Assembly: GCF_000758525.1 (NCBI RefSeq) | Contig: NZ_CP009241.1 | Span: forward strand, 6,634,001-6,698,000 | Direction of reading: 5' to 3' | DNA length: 64,000 nt | Origin: Paenibacillus sp. FSL H7-0357 | Lineage (GTDB): Bacteria; Bacillota; Bacilli; Paenibacillales; Paenibacillaceae | Shown: piece after piece, positions 47,329 to 55,539 of the stretch | Layout of the letters: each line of letters starts with the position of its first letter | How positions within the stretch are numbered: the stretch's first letter is position 1 | Made by a program: the position numbers and the translations under genes | The notes under the pieces: generated by a model | What the model saw: the letters and a program-made list of their open reading frames with translations, nothing else | Told to the model about the DNA's origin: nothing | Databases searched by the model: none

Positions 47329-48076
47329 ACTGATCCACCAGCGATTTCATAATTTCGAGCAGCCTGCTGACATCCTCTACGTTCGTATTCCCGGTCTGCG
47401 GGTCAATAATCGAGGAATAGACATGCGGGATGACCTGCGGCACGCCTGCCTGCAGCGCAATCTCCAGGATGGGGCCAAAGTTGTCCATGTCGATTCCACC
47501 CGTAGGCTCCAGAGCAAAGCCGGCTTCCCCGCAGGCCTTGGCAACCGCACGGTACTCCTCTTCCAGCTTCAGCCCCTGCATCGGATAATATTTGAGCGCA
47601 TTGCCACCCATGTCACGCACCAGTGCAATGGCGGCATGAACCGGCACAATGGCTTGCGGCTCGTTCCCCGAGCTGATGGGACCGGTCGATATATTTACAT
47701 AGCCCGGCTTTCCGCAGGGAGAGACCAGGCTGTTGATCCAGCTGCCTTGGGCTCCCAGATTGGCGCGGGTCGCCCCCACTGCCGGAAATACCTGATTGAT
47801 GTGGCTTCCCGGATAGCTTTTGGCAATCTCCGCCACAATTGCCGCCTGCCGGTTGTCTCCGGCTCCCAGGCCGATGGATACGGCATCTTGAATAGCTTGA
47901 CCATATTCGGTCATGGCGGCTGCCGCTTCCTCCGCTGTGGCGTAATTTTTGGAGAGCACGCCTACCAGGACATGCCCCTCCGCTGCCGCATAAATCTCCT
48001 TGGCGTTCTCAATGCCGCCTGCCAAGACATTAAGTGCGGCTCTGTTCTTATACAAGCGCTGCTGAATATTACTCAT
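47321..48076 (-). CDS. dgaF: KDGP aldolase (DgaF-like)
   Basis: A 251-residue aldolase of the KDGP aldolase family found with DgaE; it would split 2-dehydro-3-deoxy-6-phosphogluconate into pyruvate and glyceraldehyde 3-phosphate. It shows GVLSKNYATAEEAAAAM, LGAGDNRQAAIVAEIA, GNALKYYPMQGLKLEEEY with the Schiff-base Lys candidate and EPTGGIDMDNFG. It overlaps both neighbours (about eight bases each), indicating tight coupling. Confidence 0.85.
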   Translation of the reverse strand: MSNIQQRLYKNRAALNVLAGGIENAKEIYAAAEGHVLVGVLSKNYATAEEAAAAMTEYGQAIQDAVSIGLGAGDNRQAAIVAEIAKSYPGSHINQVFPAVGATRANLGAQGSWINSLVSPCGKPGYVNISTGPISSGNEPQAIVPVHAAIALVRDMGGNALKYYPMQGLKLEEEYRAVAKACGEAGFALEPTGGIDMDNFGPILEIALQAGVPQVIPHVYSSIIDPQTGNTNVEDVSRLLEIMKSLVDQYA

Positions 48077-49181
48077 TCGGTTTCCCCCCCACGATTTCGC
48101 TTATTCTGCTTACGATGACCTGAAGATCATCCCCTTGCAGAGACCTTGGATCGATATCGAAATAGCCCTGCTTCACGCCATAGTCCCGGGTATACACCGC
48201 AATCTCACCTTCACGCAGCCCGTCATTGACGGTCTTGGCGTCCACCCCCGCAGCGGAGGACTCAATCTGGATGCGTCCACGGAATATGGCTCTGCCCGCT
48301 TCATCCTGCACGATGCGGACCGAAACTCCGGGCATTTCGGCCAACGGCTGAAGGACCTCCAGAGCCTTTTTCTCCAATTCGCTGCTGTCGGCCTTGTCCT
48401 GATATTCCTCAAGGGCCTGGAGCAGCCCGAAGGTTGTCTCTTTGCCGACCTTCATGCTGCGGCCGATCCCGTGCAGTTGTACCTTTAGCCACTCGACATA
48501 TTTCTTCTTGCCGGCGACAATGCCTGAGGTCGGACCTTCAATTGCCTTCGAGCCGCTGTAAATGGCAAGATCGGAATATTGGACATACTTCAGCAGATCC
48601 TCTTCCGCAGCCGCATCAACGATTAGCGGCACCCCTCTGCGCCCCGCAACCTCCCAGGCCTCTTCCACGGAAATCATATTCTTCTGGACAGTATGATGGG
48701 ATTTGACATAGAGAATGGCTGCGGTGCGCTCACAGATCGCCTGCTCAATATGCTCTTTGCGGCCTTCATTGGCGTATCCGGCCTCCACCACCCGGCCTCC
48801 GCCAAGGAATACCATGGTTTCGACCGGAGCTCCATACTGCACATTATGACCCTTCAGCATAATAATCTCGTTCTTCAGTACCGGCTCCTGATGCAGCCGG
48901 AGGCTGAGCCGCGGATCTCCGCCGGTCACAACGGCTGCCACCGACAGCGCGATGCCGCTGGATGCCGAATTCACGACAACCGCGCCTTCGGAACCTAGCA
49001 GCCGGGCAATGTAATCTCCGGATTTGTCCACGAGATCCGCAATTTCCACATACTTCTGTCCGCCCTGCTTCATCGCCTCCATCACCGTATCTGTTGGTGC
49101 GGATACGCCAAGGATGCTCATTCTTCCACTGGCATTAATAACGCGCTTCAATCCATATCTAGCATGTAATGAGTGACCCAT
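48069..49181 (-). CDS. dgaE: PLP-dependent ammonia-lyase (DgaE-like)
   Basis: A 370-residue enzyme of the selenocysteine-synthase/DgaE group, which removes ammonia from D-glucosaminate-type substrates to give KDG-type keto acids. The PLP lysine lies in IYSGSKAIEGPTSG, with INASGRMSILGVSAPT, VVNSASSGIALSVAAVV and GVPLIVDAAAEED. The ATG at 49181 with AAGGAG upstream gives the family length; the longer open frame is not used. It overlaps the amidohydrolase gene by 23 bases. Confidence 0.87.
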   Translation of the reverse strand: MGHSLHARYGLKRVINASGRMSILGVSAPTDTVMEAMKQGGQKYVEIADLVDKSGDYIARLLGSEGAVVVNSASSGIALSVAAVVTGGDPRLSLRLHQEPVLKNEIIMLKGHNVQYGAPVETMVFLGGGRVVEAGYANEGRKEHIEQAICERTAAILYVKSHHTVQKNMISVEEAWEVAGRRGVPLIVDAAAEEDLLKYVQYSDLAIYSGSKAIEGPTSGIVAGKKKYVEWLKVQLHGIGRSMKVGKETTFGLLQALEEYQDKADSSELEKKALEVLQPLAEMPGVSVRIVQDEAGRAIFRGRIQIESSAAGVDAKTVNDGLREGEIAVYTRDYGVKQGYFDIDPRSLQGDDLQVIVSRISEIVGGKPNE

Positions 49182-50259
49182 TTGCAAAGACTCCTTTAGC
49201 CTCAATATAGTGGTACGCGACCCGGACATCGCCTTCCGAGTCCTTAAGCTGCTTCTCGCCGGCCTCCAGGGCAAACAAGGTCAGGTTCGCCTGCTGGCCT
49301 ACTCTGATCTGCCCAAGCTCCGGCTTGCCCAGCCACTCCGCTGCGCTGCTTGTGACTGCGCGGATGACCTCTTCCAGACCGTAGCCGAGATACAGAAATT
49401 TCGTCAGCACGTTCGACATGCTGTACACCGGCCCGTTCAGACGGTTGCCCCGGTAGATATCTGTGCTGATTGTATTCAGCGCAATGCCTGCCGCCTTGGC
49501 CTGCTCTGCAATCCGGAAGGAGAAGCTCGCGGTGCCATGCCCAACATCCAGATGAACCCCGCGGGCGGCTGCATCCAGCAGCCCATGCAGCGGTGTGCCG
49601 TCCGCATGGAACAAATTATTGGACTTACCGTTAAGATAATGGGTGATCACATCACCCGGCCGCAGCAGCTCCAGCACTTCGGAAATAGCCGGCGGCGAGG
49701 AACCGATATGCACCATGAGCGGAAGCTTCGTTTCTTCCGACAGTCTGCGTGCCAGCTTGAGCGGCTCTATGCCGCTGTCTTTGACGACACTTTGGCTGAT
49801 GCGGGCTTTCAGACCGACAATGAATCCAGGATACGCCGCTGCCGCCTCCAGGGCCTTGGCCCGGTCAATCCATTCCAGCTGCGACAGCTCATCTGTCCGT
49901 TCGAGCCCAATCCGTGAAATATTCAACAACGCAAACACTCGTGTTGCAGCCTTCAGACTCTCAGTATAAAAAGCCCCGATCCGGTCTGAACCGCAGCTTC
50001 CCGCATCCACCAGCGTCGTTACCCCCTGCTTCACACCAATATCATCGATGTCATCGCCATAGGGATCAAGCTCAGGCACGGCATGCACATGCAAATCAAT
50101 CCATCCGCTGGATCCATATAACCCTGAACAGTCCAGCCCGGTCTCTCCTTCAGCCTGGCCTGGCGGTGTAATGGCGCTGATGATCCCGTCCCGGATGGCG
50201 ATATCAACCATTCGCCCGTCAACAAGCTGCAAATTGCGCAGCACATTCTCTGTGCCCAC
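49159..50259 (-). CDS. Amidohydrolase/deacetylase-family metalloenzyme
   Basis: About 366 residues of the amidohydrolase superfamily, with the metal-binding GWIDLHVHAVPE (about 65-76), DAGSCGSD, a carbamylated-Lys candidate in VGLKARISQS, HIGSSPP, THYLNGKSNNLF, DVGHGTASFSF and a C-terminal LGQIRVGQQANLTLF. Homologues lie beside DgaE/F-like genes in other Firmicutes, where they may deacylate a precursor. The GTG at 50259 is preferred over upstream ATGs because AAGGAG sits nine bases ahead of it. First gene of the operon. Confidence 0.83.
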   Translation of the reverse strand: MGTENVLRNLQLVDGRMVDIAIRDGIISAITPPGQAEGETGLDCSGLYGSSGWIDLHVHAVPELDPYGDDIDDIGVKQGVTTLVDAGSCGSDRIGAFYTESLKAATRVFALLNISRIGLERTDELSQLEWIDRAKALEAAAAYPGFIVGLKARISQSVVKDSGIEPLKLARRLSEETKLPLMVHIGSSPPAISEVLELLRPGDVITHYLNGKSNNLFHADGTPLHGLLDAAARGVHLDVGHGTASFSFRIAEQAKAAGIALNTISTDIYRGNRLNGPVYSMSNVLTKFLYLGYGLEEVIRAVTSSAAEWLGKPELGQIRVGQQANLTLFALEAGEKQLKDSEGDVRVAYHYIEAKGVFANGSLITC

Positions 50260-50442
50260 TCTTCCCATCTCCTTCTTCAACCCGGATAGCAGCATATTTG
50301 AATTTAAACTTAACTTGCTGCTCCATATTAAAGATTATAATGTTATAATGTTTATATTAGCATAAGTTTGATCAAGAAGAGAACAGTGATTTATTATTTA
50401 AATAATTCTAATTTGAACATCTTAACGCTGGAGGGACGCATA

Positions 50443-52779
50443 ATGGCAAAATCCGCACTCAAGTCATCCTTGCTCGCCAGATTCCGGTTAAACTGGAATC
50501 ATCTCAAATCCAAACTGCTGATGAAGTATGCTTTATCCTATATCCTCATGTTCCTTATTCCTTTAACCGCCGTAACTATCTTCGTCTATGAAAACGCTGT
50601 AAAAGGCCTCCGTGTCGAAATTGAGCAATCCAATGTCAACCAGCTCAACCAGGTGAAGAACACTATAGATACCCGTATGGTCGAGCTTCAGGAAATTTCG
50701 GGCAGAATTGCCTATGATAGACACCTTACTCCCTACATGGTAAGACATCCTTACTACAGCCTGGAGGCGATCCAGGCGCTGGCGAACTACAAAGCCAGCA
50801 GCAGCATTGCGGAAGACCTCTTTCTCTATTTTCATGATGATTCCAACATCTATTCTTACCGCGGACTGGCCGATCTTGATGTTACGTTCAATACCCTCTA
50901 CCAATTTGAGCACTGGACCCCGGAAAACATACGTCAGGCGCTTAACGAGACCAGACAGCCGTTGATGCGTCCGGCGGAGAATGTGACTGTCAACTCCCGC
51001 AAGGAATCCATGCTGGTCATGCTCGTTCCGGTTAAACCAAATGATCCGTTCCCCTATGGGACCGTTGTGTACCTGATGAAAGAATCGAAGCTGACCGGCG
51101 TCATGGATTCGATTCTCAGGAATTTCTCGGGAAGCAGTTATATCTTCAGCGCCACCGGTGAGGTGCTGACGACGAACAGCCACGGCGTCAACCTGCCCAA
51201 GGAGGAACTGAACACCTTATCTACACTTGAGCCGGGCATACATAGTCTCGAGCTGGACGGTGAACAGTATTCTGTCGTCTCTGTACAATCCGAAGAAAAT
51301 GGCTGGACCTACGTGACCACGATGCCAAGCTTCCAATTTTTTAGCCGCGTTGCCCATGTCCAGACGCTGATCCTGCTCGTCTTCTGTATTACGGTCATCA
51401 CCGGCATAGCGGCTGCACTGCTGCTGGCCAAACGGCAGTACCATCCGATCAAGGATCTGATGGAGTTCGCCAAGCTGAGAGGCAGCGACAACGAGTCTCT
51501 CAAGCTCCGTAACGAATGGGAATGGATCCGGCAAACGCTTCATGAATACAGTGCCAGAATTGATCTGCAGGAGCCGTTTGTCCGCAATCAGTGTATGCTG
51601 CTGCTGCTCAAGCACGGCAAGCCGGATGATCCCGAGATTGAACAGATGATTCTTAGCGCCGGCCTTAGGCATCCGCAAGGACAAGACCTCTATTTCTCGG
51701 CCATCCTGTCCTGGGATAACACTGAGCCGGGGGCCGGCTCCTCACATGAACGCCATCTGCTGCAGGAGATGCTCAGCAATATATGCCTGCCCGGTCCTGA
51801 TGCCCAGATTTTCGGTGTTGAATTCTCAGCCAAGAACCAGTTTGCCCTGATTATTTCACTTCCCGGCGATGAGGAAGGACCGGTTCAGAGCCGCATGGAG
51901 CAGGTTATTGAAGCTATTCAAGCTGTGATTCGCGAGCACTCGCAGCTGGCGCTGAGCATCGGTGTCGGCATGGCCTACAGGGACTTGGCGCGGCTCAATC
52001 AATCCTTCATCGAAGCCGCTGCAGCGCTGGAGCACCGGATGATCCGGCGCAGCGGGCAAGTGACCTACTTTGAGCAGCTGACCGAGCCGAATCCGCCTGC
52101 CGCCGAGAACTTCTGGATTCCGCGCAAATCCATGCTGAAGCTGGAGCAGAGCCTTAAGCAGGGCAATGAATCCGTTGCCCGGCAAATGATTGCTGACACC
52201 ATCGACACAATCAAGGATGAGCCGCTGCAGGCTGGTCTGCTGCGCTGCATTTGTTTCGATCTGCTGAACGCTTTTCTGCGCACGGCCTCCGAGCTTGGTA
52301 TGGACGAAGTGTTCGCAGATATGCCGGGACTGACCTCCTTCGAGACTCTCGAAGAGCTGGAGAGCCGCCTGCGCTCTCTGGCCACCGCCATCTGTGAGCA
52401 GGTTGAGCGGAATACGGAGACAGGTGAGTCCACATTAATGGACGACATACTTGCTTACGTAGACCAGCAGTTCGCAGATTATACACTCAGCCTGGAGCAT
52501 GTGGCGCTGAAGTTCGCCATATCGACCTCTTATTTAAGCCGGAGCTTCAAAGAGAAGACCGGCAGCAATTTCTCACAGTATATCTGGCAGCGGCGGGTGG
52601 ATGAGGTCATCCGGCTGCTGGAGAATACGAGTGCACCGCTTAAGGAAATCATTGAGCAGGTGGGTTATCTGGATGCGCCGAATTTCATCCGCAAGTTCAA
52701 AAAAGAAACCGGTCTGACGCCGGGACAGTACCGCAAGGACCATGCCTTGAAGGGAACTGCTGCGAAAAGACCGGTTTAA
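50443..52779 (+). CDS. Membrane-anchored AraC-family regulator (YtdP-like)
   Basis: A 778-residue regulator. TM1 (about 26-48, SYILMFLIPLTAVTIFVY) and TM2 (about 300-322) flank a sensor region; a cytoplasmic stretch (about 325-660) precedes a C-terminal AraC domain (about 670-765) with two helix-turn-helix units (AISTSYLSRSFKEKTGSNF, YLDAPNFIRKFKKETGLTPG). The ATG at 50443 has GGAGGG seven bases upstream. It is divergent from the dgaE/F operon, so that operon is the likely target. Confidence 0.88.
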   Translation: MAKSALKSSLLARFRLNWNHLKSKLLMKYALSYILMFLIPLTAVTIFVYENAVKGLRVEIEQSNVNQLNQVKNTIDTRMVELQEISGRIAYDRHLTPYMVRHPYYSLEAIQALANYKASSSIAEDLFLYFHDDSNIYSYRGLADLDVTFNTLYQFEHWTPENIRQALNETRQPLMRPAENVTVNSRKESMLVMLVPVKPNDPFPYGTVVYLMKESKLTGVMDSILRNFSGSSYIFSATGEVLTTNSHGVNLPKEELNTLSTLEPGIHSLELDGEQYSVVSVQSEENGWTYVTTMPSFQFFSRVAHVQTLILLVFCITVITGIAAALLLAKRQYHPIKDLMEFAKLRGSDNESLKLRNEWEWIRQTLHEYSARIDLQEPFVRNQCMLLLLKHGKPDDPEIEQMILSAGLRHPQGQDLYFSAILSWDNTEPGAGSSHERHLLQEMLSNICLPGPDAQIFGVEFSAKNQFALIISLPGDEEGPVQSRMEQVIEAIQAVIREHSQLALSIGVGMAYRDLARLNQSFIEAAAALEHRMIRRSGQVTYFEQLTEPNPPAAENFWIPRKSMLKLEQSLKQGNESVARQMIADTIDTIKDEPLQAGLLRCICFDLLNAFLRTASELGMDEVFADMPGLTSFETLEELESRLRSLATAICEQVERNTETGESTLMDDILAYVDQQFADYTLSLEHVALKFAISTSYLSRSFKEKTGSNFSQYIWQRRVDEVIRLLENTSAPLKEIIEQVGYLDAPNFIRKFKKETGLTPGQYRKDHALKGTAAKRPV

Positions 52780-52843
52780 ATTGGCGAAGCTTCCGCCCTT
52801 TCTTTATATGTTTTGGGGCCCCCGCAAGTACCTGAGTAAACAT

Positions 52844-52930
52844 CCAAGTGGAAACTGCTTTGCCGTCCTTTTTGTAGGACGGTATCGTTTCAGCGAGAAA
52901 TAGAAGGATAATTTACAATGCGAAGCATAT
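52844..52930. repeat. Dispersed intergenic repeat, copy B
   Basis: Shares ACTGCTTTGCCGTC, a T-run, CGTTTC and AAATA in the same order with copy A at 14946-15020, but is longer and has an inner GGACGG/CCGTCC palindrome. Part of the 242-base gap between the AraC gene and the IS110 transposase. Confidence 0.5.
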
Positions 52931-53021
52931 AAATTCTGCCCTGAAAATAAAGTTTCTTCAGAACACCAAAAGTACACATACCAAAACAAACCCCATGTTT
53001 TTATTTTTTTGAAATCGGCTG

Positions 53022-54242
53022 TCAGGCCAATTGTTCACTCAGGTTTACTTGATACCCCAACGATTCCAAGCGTTTTATGGATCGGTTCATCACCATCTCG
53101 TGGTTTCGTTGGTCGAAGTAGTCAAACCCTAATTCTCTATATGCCTGTCTTCGCGTTAACAAGACATAGACTATCGCTAAAATGCTGTGCCCGACGGCTA
53201 CGGCCGCTCTGTTTTTTCCTCGCCTGCCTGCGATCCGGTGATATTGGGCCGACAGGTAGGTATTCTTTTTTCGTCCTGCCGCGCGCGCGGATTCTACGAG
53301 TGCGCTTCGCAGCTTTTTATTTCCTTTTCGCGTCCTCGCCGATCGCTTCTTTCCCGCACTTTCATCGTGACCTGGAGTCATTCCTGCCCATGAGCACAAG
53401 TGCCCCGCGCTTGGAAACCGTGTCATGTCCGTTCCGATTTCTGCCAGAATCTGCTCCGCAGTTCGTTTACCAACACCGGGAATGGTATCCAATAACTTCA
53501 GGTCCTCCGCAAAAGGGGACAGCCGGCGTTCCACTTCTTCATCCAGTTCTGTGATGAGCTCATTCAGTTGGTCGATATGCGACAACTGTTTTTCCAGCAT
53601 GAGCAGTTGATGTGGACCCAGGCTACCCTCAAGGGCAAGCTTCAATTGCTCTTTTTTCGCCTTCAGCTTCTTTTGTGCAAAATTCGCCAAAGTCGATGGA
53701 TCCGTTTCGCCCTGAATGATGGCTTCCAGCATGCTCCGTCCAGACACCCCCAGCACATTGGACGCCACCGATGAGAGCTTGATATTCCCACCCTCCAGCA
53801 CCTTCTGCAGACGGTTCACTTCCCGGCTCCGTTCTTCAATTATACTTCGCCGGTAGCGAATGATTTCCCGAAGCTCACGTTGCTCCCGACCCGGAATATA
53901 GCTCCCCTGCACCAGTCCATGCCGGAGCAACTTTGCAATCCACTCCGCATCCTTCACATCCGTTTTCCGCCCGGGTACTGCTTTGATATGCTGCGCGTTC
54001 ACCACGACCGGCTTGACGTCTTCCAGTTCAAGCAGGTTATAAATCGGTTTCCAGTAATCCCCGGTGCTCTCCATCGCGACATGGCTGCACCGCTCGCTTT
54101 TGATCCAATCCACCAGATCGACCAGCCGACGAGTCAGTGTTTCAAAACTTCGAATCTCCTTTCCTTTCGGCGTAATGATACATGCTGTGATGCTTTTCTT
54201 GTGTACATCCAGTCCACAGCAACGTTCAATGAGTACTTCCAT
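53022..54242 (-). CDS. IS110-family transposase (recombinase)
   Basis: A 406-residue IS110 recombinase. The N-terminal RuvC-like DEDD domain shows GLDVHKKSITACI (Asp11), HVAMESTGDYWKPIYNLL (Glu near 57) and GRKTDVKDAEWIAKLL; a coiled coil (about 120-250) joins the C-terminal Tnp_20 domain with LLDTIPGVGKRTAEQILAEIG, LCSWAGMTPG and its Ser-containing SARTRKGNKKLRSAL. The frame is complete, so it may be active. TAGGAG precedes the ATG. Confidence 0.95.
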   Translation of the reverse strand: MEVLIERCCGLDVHKKSITACIITPKGKEIRSFETLTRRLVDLVDWIKSERCSHVAMESTGDYWKPIYNLLELEDVKPVVVNAQHIKAVPGRKTDVKDAEWIAKLLRHGLVQGSYIPGREQRELREIIRYRRSIIEERSREVNRLQKVLEGGNIKLSSVASNVLGVSGRSMLEAIIQGETDPSTLANFAQKKLKAKKEQLKLALEGSLGPHQLLMLEKQLSHIDQLNELITELDEEVERRLSPFAEDLKLLDTIPGVGKRTAEQILAEIGTDMTRFPSAGHLCSWAGMTPGHDESAGKKRSARTRKGNKKLRSALVESARAAGRKKNTYLSAQYHRIAGRRGKNRAAVAVGHSILAIVYVLLTRRQAYRELGFDYFDQRNHEMVMNRSIKRLESLGYQVNLSEQLA

Positions 54243-54512
54243 CTTTGCTTCTCCTACCTGCTGGCCGTGATTAAGGCTGGTGCAAAGACCAATGCTAAGG
54301 TTATTCTGCCCTGCGTGCTTCCCAATGGGAGCAACAATCTGTGATGCACCGGGTCGTTGGGGTCCGTCTTATATGCGGGTTCGTATCACCAAGAATTTCC
54401 GACCTACCTTCGCCAGCCCACTACCCAGTATCGCCCATATTTTCATTCCTCAGTGGTGCCGCGCAGCAGCATGGGGGTCTTATATTTGAAGCTAAGGCCC
54501 CACTTTGTGGGG
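54243..54512 (-). ncRNA. Candidate IS110 bridge RNA region
   Basis: The non-coding stretch upstream of the IS110 recombinase is where IS110-group elements encode the bridge RNA that pairs with donor and target DNA. It contains several small palindromes, including CCCCAC-TTT-GTGGGG (54498-54512). No boundaries or guide loops could be fixed. Confidence 0.4.
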
Positions 54513-54520
54513 TTATTTTG

Positions 54521-55537
54521 CTACTGTGCTTCCTTCAGGATATGCTCTACCAGCTCATCCAGCGGAACGGTTGCGAGCGCAATCGCCGTGTCCGTTACCC
54601 CGTAATAGATGTAAAGCAATCCGTCTTTGACTACATTCCCAGTCGGGAAGATGACATTGGGGATCTGAAAACCGAATTTCTCATAATACGTCTCCGGCTC
54701 CATAATGAAATTATGTGTCCGGGCAATGATCTTCTCCGGCTGCTCCAAATCCAGCAGCATGGCTCCTACACGGTAGACAATGTCCTCATCGACGCCGTGA
54801 TAGAGCACCAGCCAGCCCTTGTCTGTACGTATCGGAGGTGTAGAGCCTCCGATCTTCCGCGATTCCCAGGATAGATTCCCGGCTGTGGCAAGCAGCTTGG
54901 GTTCTTCCCAATGGATAAGATCCTCGGAGTAGGTAATCCACATGGCCGCCTTCTCGGTTCCGTAGGCTTCACCCACGTATTCCTCGGGACGGCGCAGCAG
55001 TACGAATTTGCCGCCTATTTTCTCAGGGAACAGAATATTATCCCGGTCATTGATATCCAGTGGTGTCGTGTCCGCAACAAACTCCCAGTCCAGCAGATTA
55101 TCCGATTTCAGAATGGATGACCGGGTCAGCCAATGCCCCTCCTCTTCCCCCCAGCCATCCGGGTATTCCGGAATGGAGCGCTCCGGGACACCCGCCCCGG
55201 TAGGATAATAGCTCATGGCGCAGGGGCGCAGGGCATAGTTCAGATAAAAGGTTCCGTCGATTTTGACAATCCGCGGGTCCTGCACACTGCCGTAAGGAAA
55301 TCCCAGCATATCGGGTGTCACAATCGGCTCATCCTTCACGTGGGTAAAGTTCACGCCGTCCTCGCTCTCCAGCAGGCCCAGAAAGTTCTTGCACGGGGTC
55401 AGGGAACCTGCGGTGCGCTCGATCATATAGAATTTCCCGTTATCGATGATGACCGCAGGATTGAAGACCGTAACCTTTCGCCATTCATAACCGCCAGGGA
55501 CGACGATCGGATTATTCGGATGTCTTGTGATTTGCAT
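54521..55537 (-). CDS. GH130 beta-mannoside phosphorylase/hydrolase
   Basis: A 338-residue five-bladed beta-propeller enzyme of GH130, which phosphorolyses or hydrolyses beta-mannosides. It shows FNPAVIIDNGKFYMIER, the catalytic-Asp region PYGSVQDPRIVKIDG, NPDNILFPEK-like DRDNILFPEKIGG and YHGVD. No signal peptide. It starts three bases after the GH38 stop and ends the operon, next to the IS110 element. Confidence 0.88.
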   Translation of the reverse strand: MQITRHPNNPIVVPGGYEWRKVTVFNPAVIIDNGKFYMIERTAGSLTPCKNFLGLLESEDGVNFTHVKDEPIVTPDMLGFPYGSVQDPRIVKIDGTFYLNYALRPCAMSYYPTGAGVPERSIPEYPDGWGEEEGHWLTRSSILKSDNLLDWEFVADTTPLDINDRDNILFPEKIGGKFVLLRRPEEYVGEAYGTEKAAMWITYSEDLIHWEEPKLLATAGNLSWESRKIGGSTPPIRTDKGWLVLYHGVDEDIVYRVGAMLLDLEQPEKIIARTHNFIMEPETYYEKFGFQIPNVIFPTGNVVKDGLLYIYYGVTDTAIALATVPLDELVEHILKEAQ

Positions 55538-55539
55538 GT

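Larger units (their letters stand above)
53022..54512 (-). mobile_element. IS110-family insertion sequence
   Basis: The transposase plus about 270 bases of non-coding upstream DNA. IS110 elements lack terminal inverted repeats and target duplications, so neither end can be fixed from this sequence; the coordinates are a lower-limit guess. Confidence 0.6.

Noticed and set aside
54498..54512. CCCCAC/GTGGGG hairpin as terminator of the GH130 operon
   Set aside because: On the minus strand no T tract follows; T-richness exists only on the plus strand, where no gene ends. It may instead belong to the IS110 left end.
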